Positions 1 through 6,677 of a stretch of DNA of 16,396 nt are shown here, piece after piece (the stretch's first letter is position 1; every line of letters starts with the position of its first letter). Below the pieces are notes generated by a model. It saw only the letters and a program-made list of their open reading frames with translations. It searched no databases and was not told where the DNA came from. The position numbers were made by a program, and so were the translations under genes. This stretch comes from Lentisphaeria bacterium (GTDB taxonomy: Bacteria; Verrucomicrobiota; Lentisphaeria; Victivallales; UBA1829): contig JAFTIQ010000078.1 of NCBI GenBank assembly GCA_017456805.1, positions 1-16,396 of the forward strand, in the 5' to 3' direction.

Positions 1-2
1 CA

Positions 3-548
3 GTCGCGTATATCGGGGCGACCCGTACAGGCAGGGGAATCGTTTCCCAGAAAGGCTCTCAGCGGTTGATTATGGGAAAATTCGGCGGCGGCGATTCTGA
101 GAAATGCCGGCAGCTCCTGAACCTTTTTCAGGCTGGAAACGTAGATACGGAATATTCCGATGATGTGGCATATTACCGTTGGAAAAAACTGCTTTGGAAC
201 ACTCCGTTCAATACGGTATCCGTCCTTGGCGGGCATTTGGATACCAAACAGATGTGCGATGAGGGCGCGATGGAGGCACTTTGCATGGAATTGATGCGGG
301 AAACTGCCGCCGTTGCCGCGAGTGAAGGGTATCTCTTTACGGAAGAGGATCTTATCGGGAATATGGAATATACCCGGAATTTTCCGCCGTACAAGACCAG
401 TATGCTGGTGGATTATGAATCCGGGCGTCCTTTGGAAGCTGATGCGATCCTTGGGAATGTTTGCCGTATTGCCGCAAAAAACGGTGTGAAGGTTCCGCAC
501 TTGGATACCTGTTACGCACTTCTGCAAAGCGTTTCCCCGAAAGGATAA
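3..548 (+). CDS. panE: 2-dehydropantoate 2-reductase (ketopantoate reductase), C-terminal part
   Basis: This family reduces 2-dehydropantoate to pantoate with NADPH in the cytosol, a step of pantothenate/CoA synthesis. The open frame runs in from the left edge without a stop, so the N-terminal NADP-binding Rossmann domain lies outside the window. A TTG at position 66 is not the real start, because the codons before it read VAYIGATRTGRG, a typical internal ApbA/PanE stretch. The visible part has the C-terminal helical domain hallmarks. WKKLLWN carries the expected catalytic Lys and Asn, TSML carries the substrate-binding Ser, and the following LEAD carries the conserved Glu. The frame ends with VPHLDTCYALL, close to the usual family C-terminus. 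Some members of this fold are annotated only as ApbA-like reductases, so the exact substrate is less certain than the family. The next gene starts four bases after the stop, indicating an operon. Confidence 0.88.
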   Translation, partial: VAYIGATRTGRGIVSQKGSQRLIMGKFGGGDSEKCRQLLNLFQAGNVDTEYSDDVAYYRWKKLLWNTPFNTVSVLGGHLDTKQMCDEGAMEALCMELMRETAAVAASEGYLFTEEDLIGNMEYTRNFPPYKTSMLVDYESGRPLEADAILGNVCRIAAKNGVKVPHLDTCYALLQSVSPKG

Positions 549-552
549 GGAT

Positions 553-1026
553 ATGAAGTTTTCCAGACGAACTCAGCGGATGCTTGTATTTCTGGGATTG
601 GCAGCTGTTCTGGCTTTTGGAACCTGGTATGTTATGAACTGGTATGTGCCGACGACAGTGATCCTTCCCGGAGCGCCTATGGAGATGAAGCGGTTCAAAC
701 AGAACGGTTCGGAAGTAAAGATTCTGTATAAAGAAAACGGTGTGGAGAAAGAGGGGCTGATTGTTCTGACAGATGCTCCGCGCCGTCATACAGTTGGATA
801 TGATGGAAAAATCTATCTGGAGCAGACGGTTTATCTGAATGGGATTCCTGTGAAAGGGATTTACCGGAATGAGCAAGGGCTTCATCCGGGCTATGCGGTG
901 ACATTTCGTCCGGGAGAGAACCGGGAATACGTTCTGCTGCTTCAGATTGACTGGCTGGTAGAAAAGCACCGTTTCCTTGATATTTACCGCGGAAAAGCAT
1001 GGCGGATAAACGTCAGTTATAAATAA
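553..1026 (+). CDS. Small membrane-anchored protein of unknown function
   Basis: The 157-residue product is not recognised. It has a short basic N-terminus (KFSRRTQR), one hydrophobic segment at about residues 10-28, and then a soluble region of about 125 residues rich in beta-prone residues with no cysteine. This suggests a single-pass anchor or uncleaved signal with a small beta domain on the outer face of the membrane; the topology is inferred from the basic N-terminus. No catalytic motif was seen. The start is supported by an AAGGATAAGG purine run just upstream, which overlaps the panE stop region. The four-base spacing indicates co-transcription and probably translational coupling with panE. 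That linkage need not mean a shared pathway. The gene is complete and ends just before a hairpin. Confidence 0.75.
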   Translation: MKFSRRTQRMLVFLGLAAVLAFGTWYVMNWYVPTTVILPGAPMEMKRFKQNGSEVKILYKENGVEKEGLIVLTDAPRRHTVGYDGKIYLEQTVYLNGIPVKGIYRNEQGLHPGYAVTFRPGENREYVLLLQIDWLVEKHRFLDIYRGKAWRINVSYK

Positions 1027-1058
1027 AAACTTTTGTTAAGAACAGACCGCTGATTTTG

Positions 1059-1083
1059 AAGGGAATTTTTTGAAAATTCCCTT
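1059..1083. terminator. Hairpin between convergent genes, probable terminator
   Basis: An 11 bp perfect inverted repeat (AAGGGAATTTT pairing with AAAATTCCCTT, 3-base loop) lies between the convergent ends at 1026 and 1112. The 3' arm on the + strand is followed by only a short T run (TTTCAC), so it is not a classic intrinsic terminator. Its position between two convergent genes makes a terminator or transcript-end role the simplest reading. Confidence 0.5.
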
Positions 1084-1111
1084 TCACATTTCCATTCCGG
1101 ATCCCGCAGTT

Positions 1112-2443
1112 TTATATTCCATATAAGTACCGCTTCAACAGGAAGATACAGAAATATGGAAAAGTCGTGACAGTTTCTGTCTTTCCGATATTTGCATGCG
1201 CAAATTTAATGCCATACTTAATTGCCGGATAATGTTCTGAATCAATTAATTTTCTCAAAGATCGAGAGACATTGTTGCCGGATTTGATTTCAATCGGCAC
1301 CAGTTCATTTGCAGTTCGAACGAAGAAATCTTCTTCAAGAGAACCGTCTTCTCTCCGGTAATAATAAAGATTATATCCGGATTTGGAGAGTGCTTCTGCG
1401 GCAAAATTCTCATATAACGCCCCCTTATAAATCCCCAGATTTTTATTTTGTCTCAAATCGACGCCGGCTTCTTCATCCAGCATAGCGATCAACAGACCGG
1501 TGTCAGCAATATAGAGTTTATATTTGGATTCATCGTAATTTCCTTTGAGAGGCAGTTCCGGAAAGTTCAGACAATAACAAATAGAAACGACTCCTGCATC
1601 GAGCAACCATTCTACGCAGCCGAAATATTCCCGTGATCTTGCACCTTTTTCCACTTTTGAAAGTTGAAATTTTTTATTCTCTTTTGCCAACTGAGGCGCA
1701 ATATGATGAAACACAGCCTGAATCCGCATTTGATCCAGTCCCTCTGCATATTTTCGAATATCTTCCTGATAGTCAGTTAAAAGCTGATTCTGAAGTTTCA
1801 GTGTTCGTTCAAATGTTTTATTTTGAACGAAATCTCTGACAACGGCAGGCATACCGCCAACCAAAATATAGTCCAGAAACAAGGAAGAGAATTTTGTCAT
1901 TTCTGCTGTGGAAAAAGGCTGTACATTTTTCATGTGAGAGAGCATGTCGTCTGCAATATCATCCGAATAACCAAGAGCCCACATGAATTCTTCAAAGTCA
2001 AAAGACCTCATCTCATAATCAGTCTTATATCCGACACTGTGAGAAGATACTTTTTTATAATGAATTCCTAATAAAGAACCGCTGCATATTACATCATACC
2101 GACCATCCTGCCGGAAGAATTTCAATGCGGCTGCAACTTCAGGAAATGCCTGAATTTCATCAAAGAAGAGCAAGGTTTTTCCCGGAACAAAATGAAACTC
2201 AGGGTTTATACGGGATATCAGCTTTATAATGCTTTCCGGAGAGAGACCTTCTTCCAGAATCGTTTTGTATTGCGGTTCTTCTACAAAATTAATCTCGACC
2301 GAGTATGGATAAAATGATCTGCTGAAATGTCGGATTGCTTCTGTTTTTCCAACCTGGCGAGCTCCGCGAATAATCAGGGGAAGCCGATCACTGTCGCAAT
2401 GCCAATTCTCTAAAAATAAATCGATTTTTCGTCTGTAATACAT
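1112..2443 (-). CDS. AAA_14/DUF4143 family ATPase with PD-(D/E)XK-like tail
   Basis: The 443-residue protein belongs to the ATP-binding family annotated as AAA_14 plus DUF4143. Visible motifs are a Walker A GARQVGKT at residues 27-34, a Walker B LLFFDE at 91-96, a sensor-like CSGSLLG at 120-126, and the central EDIRKYAEG region typical of these proteins. Near the C-terminus YENFAAE (about 344-350), EEDFFV (370-375) and IEIKSG (384-389) match the spacing of a PD-(D/E)XK nuclease-like fold, which is a known family feature. The cellular role of the family is poorly defined and no function is assigned here. The gene stands alone, with a good promoter and a GGAGG ribosome site six bases before the ATG. 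Its sequence looks more AT-rich by eye than the flanking dnaG and rpoN genes. Members are patchily distributed in bacteria and archaea, so horizontal gain is plausible but unproven. Confidence 0.88.
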   Translation of the reverse strand: MYYRRKIDLFLENWHCDSDRLPLIIRGARQVGKTEAIRHFSRSFYPYSVEINFVEEPQYKTILEEGLSPESIIKLISRINPEFHFVPGKTLLFFDEIQAFPEVAAALKFFRQDGRYDVICSGSLLGIHYKKVSSHSVGYKTDYEMRSFDFEEFMWALGYSDDIADDMLSHMKNVQPFSTAEMTKFSSLFLDYILVGGMPAVVRDFVQNKTFERTLKLQNQLLTDYQEDIRKYAEGLDQMRIQAVFHHIAPQLAKENKKFQLSKVEKGARSREYFGCVEWLLDAGVVSICYCLNFPELPLKGNYDESKYKLYIADTGLLIAMLDEEAGVDLRQNKNLGIYKGALYENFAAEALSKSGYNLYYYRREDGSLEEDFFVRTANELVPIEIKSGNNVSRSLRKLIDSEHYPAIKYGIKFAHANIGKTETVTTFPYFCIFLLKRYLYGI

Positions 2444-2474
2444 TCCCCGCCTCCAATATCTTGTAATTTATTGA

Positions 2475-2503
2475 AATATAACACAATATAATGATTTTTT
2501 CAA
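2475..2503 (-). promoter_or_regulatory. Sigma-70 promoter of the AAA ATPase gene
   Basis: On the - strand, TTGAAA (2498-2503) and TATATT (2475-2480) are separated by exactly 17 bases. A start near 2467 would give a leader of about 24 bases carrying GGAGG before the ATG at 2443. The -35 box lies only five bases from the edge of the tandem repeat array. Confidence 0.6.
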
Positions 2504-2508
2504 ATGCA

Positions 2509-2626
2509 AATCACGGAATTCGGAGTTTTTTCTTGTCAAAAAATCACGGAATTCGGAGTTTTTTCTTGTCAAAAATCACGGAATTCGGAGTTTTTTCTTG
2601 TCGAAAATCACGGAATTCAGAGTTTT
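2509..2626. repeat. Tandem array of about 3.6 copies of a 32-33 bp repeat
   Basis: The unit begins TCACGGAATTCGGAG and continues TTTTTTCTTGTCAAAA. Copies begin at 2511, 2544, 2576 and 2608. The first three are nearly identical, differing in the length of the A run and one A to G change. The fourth has a G to A change after GAATTC and loses similarity after about 19 bases. There are no unique spacers, so this is not a CRISPR. Each copy contains the palindrome GAATTC, and on the - strand the first copies contain TTGACA without a matching -10 at the right distance. The array fills most of the space between the dnaG stop (2655) and the ATPase promoter. Confidence 0.9.
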
Positions 2627-2654
2627 CAGGGGGCAAAAATGCCTTGCGGGGGGA

Positions 2655-4622
2655 TTATTTCCGCAGAGCAGCCCGTTCACGGGTGAGATTTCCAAGCTCT
2701 TCCATGAGCTTGAGCTTTTCCGGATCATCAGGCGCAAGACGGGCAAAACGTTCCATCATTTGTTCCATACGAATCGTTAAATGGAACTCTTTCAGAAGTT
2801 TTACATCCTGATCCAGAACGCGTAATGCAATTTTCTTTTCCCGCGCCAATGCGCGCTTTTTCTCTTTTTCCGCCTCTTTGAGCTGTTCCGGAGTCAATTC
2901 TGTTTCCGGTGCAGCAGGGGTTTCCGGTTCTTCTTCCCCCATGAGGAGCATGGAAAGTTCCTGTGTGATCAATCCCTTTGGTTCCAGCTGTTCAATGATC
3001 CGTTGAGGTGCTTCGTTCCATTCTTCCAGCATTTTTGCCTGAATGATTTCGTTGATGGCAATAGAAAGGGGAGATTGATCCAGAAGTTCGGGGGGGATCT
3101 GCTCTACTGCGGCAGCTGCGGCATCTTCATATTTCAGAAGGACTTCCAGAACTTCCAGCAGGGCTTTTTTATAACGTTTTCCGGTTTGGGTTTCCGGTTT
3201 TTGAATTTCTTCGACAGGCAGATTCCGTTCTTCCCGTTCCTGTTCATAGCGGGCATAGCGTTCTTTGCGTTCTGCTTCTTTCCTGGCGGAACGGACCAAT
3301 TCAGCATAGAGGCCATCTGCGCTCAGGTTCAGTTTTTCCGCCAGCCAGGAGGTATAGGCGGTTTTTGCGGCTTCGCTTTCGAGAAGTGCGATCAGCTGAA
3401 GCATATCGGCAGCAATCTGCGCCTTTCCTGCGGGGGATTCCCCATATTTTGCGATGAATGTATTGACGGCGAAATCGAAGAAATCCACGGCCTGTTCCAC
3501 GGCTTGAGCGATTGCCTCTCTGCCCTGCTGTTTCAGGAGTTCATCGGGGTCTTTCCCGCCGGGGAAGCGGATGACTTTCACATCGAATCCCAGGGGGAGC
3601 AGGATTTCAGCATCTTTGAATACGGCTTTTGTTCCGGCGTTGTCAGAGTCAAGAGCGAGTTTGATTTTTCCTGTATAACGGCGGAGCATCCGTGCCTGTT
3701 CCGGGGTGAACGCGGTTCCTTCTGCGGCGACGGAGTTGGAAAATCCTGCGGCATGCATTGCGATGACATCCAACTGACCTTCGCAGAGGATGGCACAACC
3801 GAGTTTGTTATCGGACATTTCACTCCGTGCCAGATGCATTCCGTAAAGGATGCGTCCTTTTTTGAAGATAGGGGTTTCCGGAGTATTGACATATTTCATA
3901 GCCTTCGGATCTGATTCAATGGTTCTTGCGCTGAATCCGACGACCCGCCCCAGTTCATCCCAGATGGGGAACATGAGTCTGTTCCGGAACATATCATAGC
4001 GTTTGGAAGGATTATCCTCAAAGGTTTTAATGATTCCGCCTTCTGCCAGTTCTGCCTCGGTGAATCCGAGATTTTTCGCAAAGACCATTGCGGAATCCCA
4101 GGAGTCAAGGGACATGCCGAGAGAGAATTTCTGAATGGATTCCGGAGAGAGTTTTCTTGTTGCAAGATATTGCGCCACAGGAGATTCCGGATTATTTTTC
4201 AGATTCATGACGTACCATTCCCGCAGTTTTTCATGAAGCAGGAACAGGCGATCTTTTTTTTCGCTGTAACTCTGATTCGCTACGCCGGGATATTGTCTTG
4301 CGCCCGGTCTCGGGCGGCGTTCTTCCTCTTCGGGAATATAGATATTATATTTCTGAGCGAGGAGGCGGATAGCGGTGGGGAAATCCACGTTTTCCCGTTC
4401 CATCACGAACGTGATCGCATTGCCATGTTTTCCGCATCCGAAACAATGATAATACTGCCGGTCGGGGCGGACGGTGAAGGACGGGGTTTTTTCGGAATGG
4501 AACGGACAACATGCCTTGAAGTCGCGCCCCTGTTTTTTCAGGGGGATATAAGATTGAATCAGGTCAACGATATCGACTCTTGCGCGGACTGAATCAATGA
4601 CCTCTTCGGGGATCCCAGCCAT
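2655..4622 (-). CDS. dnaG: DNA primase DnaG
   Basis: DnaG makes the RNA primers for Okazaki fragments and for replication start, working with the replicative helicase. The 655-residue protein has the full domain order. The N-terminal CHC2 zinc-binding domain has C39, H42, C60 and C63. The primase core follows at about 120-260. The Toprim segment has EGQLD at 281-285, DSDNAG at 325-330 and GGKDPDELL at 356-363. The C-terminal region at about 485-655 should bind the helicase. The catalytic acidic residues (E281, D325, D327) are present, though the usual EGYMD and DGD contexts are altered to EGQLD and DSD. The protein is somewhat longer than the usual 580-600 residues, mainly through a charged Glu/Lys/Pro-rich linker at about 563-600. 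It starts 18 bases after the upstream lipoprotein gene and is expected to be co-transcribed with it. The ribosome site is weak (GAG seven to nine bases before the ATG). Confidence 0.97.
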   Translation of the reverse strand: MAGIPEEVIDSVRARVDIVDLIQSYIPLKKQGRDFKACCPFHSEKTPSFTVRPDRQYYHCFGCGKHGNAITFVMERENVDFPTAIRLLAQKYNIYIPEEEERRPRPGARQYPGVANQSYSEKKDRLFLLHEKLREWYVMNLKNNPESPVAQYLATRKLSPESIQKFSLGMSLDSWDSAMVFAKNLGFTEAELAEGGIIKTFEDNPSKRYDMFRNRLMFPIWDELGRVVGFSARTIESDPKAMKYVNTPETPIFKKGRILYGMHLARSEMSDNKLGCAILCEGQLDVIAMHAAGFSNSVAAEGTAFTPEQARMLRRYTGKIKLALDSDNAGTKAVFKDAEILLPLGFDVKVIRFPGGKDPDELLKQQGREAIAQAVEQAVDFFDFAVNTFIAKYGESPAGKAQIAADMLQLIALLESEAAKTAYTSWLAEKLNLSADGLYAELVRSARKEAERKERYARYEQEREERNLPVEEIQKPETQTGKRYKKALLEVLEVLLKYEDAAAAAVEQIPPELLDQSPLSIAINEIIQAKMLEEWNEAPQRIIEQLEPKGLITQELSMLLMGEEEPETPAAPETELTPEQLKEAEKEKKRALAREKKIALRVLDQDVKLLKEFHLTIRMEQMMERFARLAPDDPEKLKLMEELGNLTRERAALRK

Positions 4623-4640
4623 GGTTTAACTCGCAAAATT

Positions 4641-5417
4641 TCAGATTGCCTTGATCCGTGCTTCCACGGCGGCACGTTCTCTGGCAAGAGAAGAATTTCC
4701 CTGTGTCATGCGGAGATATTCCTGATAATATCTTTTTGCGTATGCTTTATAGAGCTGAGCTTTAGATTTTACCATGGGATATTTATCGCAGAGAACTGCC
4801 ATGTTCAGCACGATATCTGCATTGGGGTTTTTCTTCTGAAGGCTGTATGCCCAGCTGAAATAGGAGTAGCTTGCTTTCAGTTTGTTCTGTTCCAGCATGA
4901 TTCTTCCGAGTTCGGACCAGACTTTCGGATTTTCCCGGTAGCTGCCGTGTTTTGCAAGAATGCTGTAATAACGCAGGGCATCCTGAGAGTTTTTCAATTT
5001 CACAGAAACGTCGGCAAGAAGGATCACGGTATTCATATCATAGGGGCGCAGTTTCAATGCCGTTTTCAGGGGAGCGACACTGGAATCATATCTTCCGCGG
5101 TCGAAATACATTTTCCCGAGGGTATACTGCACAAAGAAATTTTCAGGTGCGATGGCGGAAGCTTTCTTTACTTCTTCCAATGCTTCGTTATAAAGTCCGT
5201 TGTTTTCATACGCCAAAGCGGTAAGGAGCAGAGCTTCTGCGCTGTTGGGCTGACAGACCAGTGCGCGTTTTCCGTAATCCAATGCTTCATCCCAGCGTCC
5301 GTTAACGGCACTTTTTTCTCCTTTTTTCATCATTTCAGCAAAATCATCGCTGTTCCCGCATCCGTTGAACAGGATGATGCAAAGCATTCCGACCAGGATC
5401 AAACCATAGTGTTTCAC
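4641..5417 (-). CDS. TPR-repeat lipoprotein
   Basis: With a GTG start at 5417 the product is 258 residues. It begins with a signal peptide (MKHYGLILVG, then MLCIILF) ending in the lipobox LFNGC, with the lipidated Cys at residue 20. It should therefore be anchored in a membrane on the outer side of the cytoplasm. About five tetratricopeptide repeats follow, with typical helix pairs such as GRWDEALDYGKRAL, GLYNEALEEVKKA and GRYDSSVAPLKTAL, so it probably acts as a protein-protein scaffold. No enzyme motif is visible. The longer frame from 5459 is less likely. A strong GGAGG at 5425-5429 sits seven bases before the GTG but only one base before an in-frame ATG at 5423, and none precedes 5459. 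It is the first gene of a two-gene operon with dnaG; a functional link to replication is not implied. Related TPR lipoproteins include PilF/NlpI-like proteins, but no specific assignment is made. Confidence 0.85.
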   Translation of the reverse strand: MKHYGLILVGMLCIILFNGCGNSDDFAEMMKKGEKSAVNGRWDEALDYGKRALVCQPNSAEALLLTALAYENNGLYNEALEEVKKASAIAPENFFVQYTLGKMYFDRGRYDSSVAPLKTALKLRPYDMNTVILLADVSVKLKNSQDALRYYSILAKHGSYRENPKVWSELGRIMLEQNKLKASYSYFSWAYSLQKKNPNADIVLNMAVLCDKYPMVKSKAQLYKAYAKRYYQEYLRMTQGNSSLARERAAVEARIKAI

Positions 5418-5516
5418 AATCATTCCTCCGGCAATTTTTCTGTAAATAAAGGTGGGCAAAGTTCCCGTTAATTCATCGTGTTCCGGGAAAATCCGACGTT
5501 GCCCGCAGATAAAGGT

Positions 5517-5544
5517 ATTATAATCTGAAAATTGATTTTTGCAA
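5517..5544 (-). promoter_or_regulatory. Promoter of the TPR lipoprotein-dnaG operon
   Basis: On the - strand a perfect TATAAT (5517-5522) lies 16 bases downstream of TTGCAA (5539-5544). Transcription would start near 5510, giving a leader of roughly 95 bases before the GTG at 5417. Confidence 0.55.
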
Positions 5545-5591
5545 CCGGAAAAAGAAAGAAAAAATCGTTTTTTTTCCGGGACAGAAGCATA

Positions 5592-5622
5592 CAGGGCATA
5601 ATTCGTACATTTTTATGCCCTG
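5592..5622. terminator. Hairpin downstream of the zinc-finger gene, possible terminator
   Basis: CAGGGCATAA (5592-5601) pairs perfectly with TTATGCCCTG (5613-5622) around an 11-base loop. It lies 33 bases beyond the stop of the gene ending at 5655. No T run follows directly on the - strand. A second inverted repeat, CCGGAAAAA at 5545-5553 with TTTTTCCGG at 5571-5579, lies farther on and is T-rich on the - strand. Together they may end the transcript before the next promoter. Confidence 0.4.
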
Positions 5623-5654
5623 CAGGATCTTCTGATCCGGAAAACGTCAGGGAT

Positions 5655-6080
5655 TTATTTCACCAGATCTTCCCTGTTTCTCTTGTAATGGGAACTGGAG
5701 GGGATTTCCTCCTGGACCGCATTTTTGGTTTCTCTTGCTGCAGAATCGACCTGCTGTTCCGCTTTGCGGATCATGCGTTTTACTTTCCCCTTGTTCTGAG
5801 TGTAATAGTAATATCCGCCTGCAGCGAGAGCGGCAAGGATGATCAGGATCACAATGGTTCTTGTTCTGGATTTTCCATCGGCACGTTTTTTGCTTTCCAC
5901 AACACTGTTGACCCGGTCAACGGAATTTGCCGCGTTGACGGCGCATTTATGGGAACAGTAGGCAGAGCCATTCATGTTGACGATGCATTTTTCACAAATG
6001 GGTTTTCCGCAGGTTGCACACCGGATGACCGCCGGGGTATCGGGATGATTGAGACAGACACTTTGAGAAATATCAGCCAT
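5655..6080 (-). CDS. B-box-like zinc-finger single-pass membrane protein
   Basis: The 141-residue protein starts with a compact Cys/His cluster: C9, H12, C21, C24, C29, C32, C42, H44 and C46. The spacing is like bacterial B-box-type zinc fingers and should bind two zinc ions. A charged stretch leads to one membrane helix at about 75-92 (IVILIILAALAAGG followed by YYYY), then a charged, helix-prone tail to the end. The finger probably stays in the cytoplasm, since it precedes the helix and is followed by basic residues (KSRTR). The function is unknown; such proteins are usually left hypothetical. An AAGGAG ribosome site six bases before the ATG supports the start. The gene appears to be a single transcription unit, divergent from rnpB, with its own weak promoter. 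Confidence 0.8.
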   Translation of the reverse strand: MADISQSVCLNHPDTPAVIRCATCGKPICEKCIVNMNGSAYCSHKCAVNAANSVDRVNSVVESKKRADGKSRTRTIVILIILAALAAGGYYYYTQNKGKVKRMIRKAEQQVDSAARETKNAVQEEIPSSSHYKRNREDLVK

Positions 6081-6130
6081 AAGAGACTCCTTCCGTTGAC
6101 GTTGTTAAAAGCGGGACGAAAAGGTTTTTG

Positions 6131-6147
6131 GAGCAGATTTTCTGCTC
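6131..6147. promoter_or_regulatory. Hairpin in the leader of the zinc-finger gene
   Basis: GAGCAGA and TCTGCTC form a perfect 7 bp stem with a 3-base loop. It begins a few bases after the predicted transcription start of the - strand gene, so it would cap the 5' end of its mRNA. It could stabilise the transcript or, as DNA, be an operator for a dimeric repressor. Neither role is shown. Confidence 0.35.
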
Positions 6148-6157
6148 ATCTGAAGTT

Positions 6158-6185
6158 ACCATAGCATCATATTTTCAATTTACAA
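6158..6185 (-). promoter_or_regulatory. Weak candidate promoter of the zinc-finger gene
   Basis: On the - strand TTGTAA (6180-6185) and TATGGT (6158-6163) are spaced by 16 bases. Each box matches only part of the sigma-70 consensus. The leader would be about 70 bases. Confidence 0.35.
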
Positions 6186-6271
6186 GAGCGTTTTTTTCAA
6201 AAAATTCTGAAAATTTTTCCGGCATGGTGCGACGGCGGCAGGGAAAGTTGGGCGAAAAATCTGAATGACGT

Positions 6272-6301
6272 TTGTTTTTTCCGAAAAGAGGCGTATATTA
6301 T
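6272..6301 (+). promoter_or_regulatory. Promoter of rnpB
   Basis: TTGTTT (6272-6277) and TATTAT (6296-6301) are 18 bases apart. The expected start near 6307 coincides with the first base-paired nucleotides of RNase P helix P1. An overlapping TATATT (6294-6299, spacing 16) is an alternative -10 box. Confidence 0.55.
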
Positions 6302-6305
6302 AAGC

Positions 6306-6650
6306 CGGAGATGGGGCGGCGGTCGCTTTGCTATGCAAAGAGGAAAGTCCGGACCCCACAGAGCAGGGACTCCTCCGGTAACAGGAGGATGCCGCGGACA
6401 ATATGCCGCGGAAAGGAAAGCGCAACAGAAAGCAAACCGCCTGATTCGTCAGGTAAGGGTGAAACGGCGGGGTAAGAGCCCGCATCCGGGAGGAGTAATC
6501 CTTCCGGAAAGGCAAGCCCGTCCCGGAGCAAGGCCAAATAGGGAATGAGCTGTTGCTCGCAGCGTTTGAATTCCGGGTTCTGGCCGCACAGACAGATGAT
6601 CGCCGCTTCCTTCGGGAAGTTACAGAATCCGGCTTATGCCCCATCTCCGC
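6306..6650 (+). ncRNA. rnpB: RNase P RNA, bacterial type A-like
   Basis: This is the catalytic RNA that removes 5' leaders from tRNA precursors. The conserved blocks occur in order. The 5' half of P4 is GAGGAAAGTCCGG at about 6340-6352. GGTGAAACGGCGGGGTAAGAG is split by the CR-II/III region near 6458-6478. GCAAGGCCAAATAGGGA is the CR-IV block near 6528-6544. The 3' half is ACAGAATCCGGCTTAT at 6622-6636. Helix P1 is a perfect 12 bp pairing of CGGAGATGGGGC (6306-6317) with GCCCCATCTCCG (6638-6649), which fixes both ends closely. The length of about 345 bases is in the normal range. No clear T-run terminator follows, and a coding gene starts 27 bases later. Confidence 0.96.
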
Positions 6651-6677
6651 TATTCTTCAGAACAAAGAGGATCCTTT

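Noticed and set aside
2538..2607. TTGACA boxes in the repeats as extra promoters
   Set aside because: On the - strand no -10-like box lies 16-18 bases downstream of these copies; the sequence there is GC-containing repeat DNA. The separate TTGAAA-N17-TATATT fits much better.
2509..2626. CRISPR array
   Set aside because: The 32-33 bp copies are directly adjacent with no unique spacers, the last copy decays, and no cas gene is present.
2491..2811. Short + strand reading frames with repeated peptides (NHGIRSFFLSK, ITEFGVFSCQK)
   Set aside because: The peptide repeats simply translate the tandem DNA repeat in different frames and run into the antisense of dnaG. No ribosome site supports them.
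3003..3914. 303-codon + strand frame within dnaG
   Set aside because: It is Phe/Cys/Gly-rich shadow sequence antisense to the conserved primase core and Toprim region.
6636..6677. Upstream in-frame ATG for the methyltransferase
   Set aside because: It lies in the conserved 3' end and P1 strand of RNase P RNA and lacks a ribosome site, whereas 6678 has AGAGG at good spacing.
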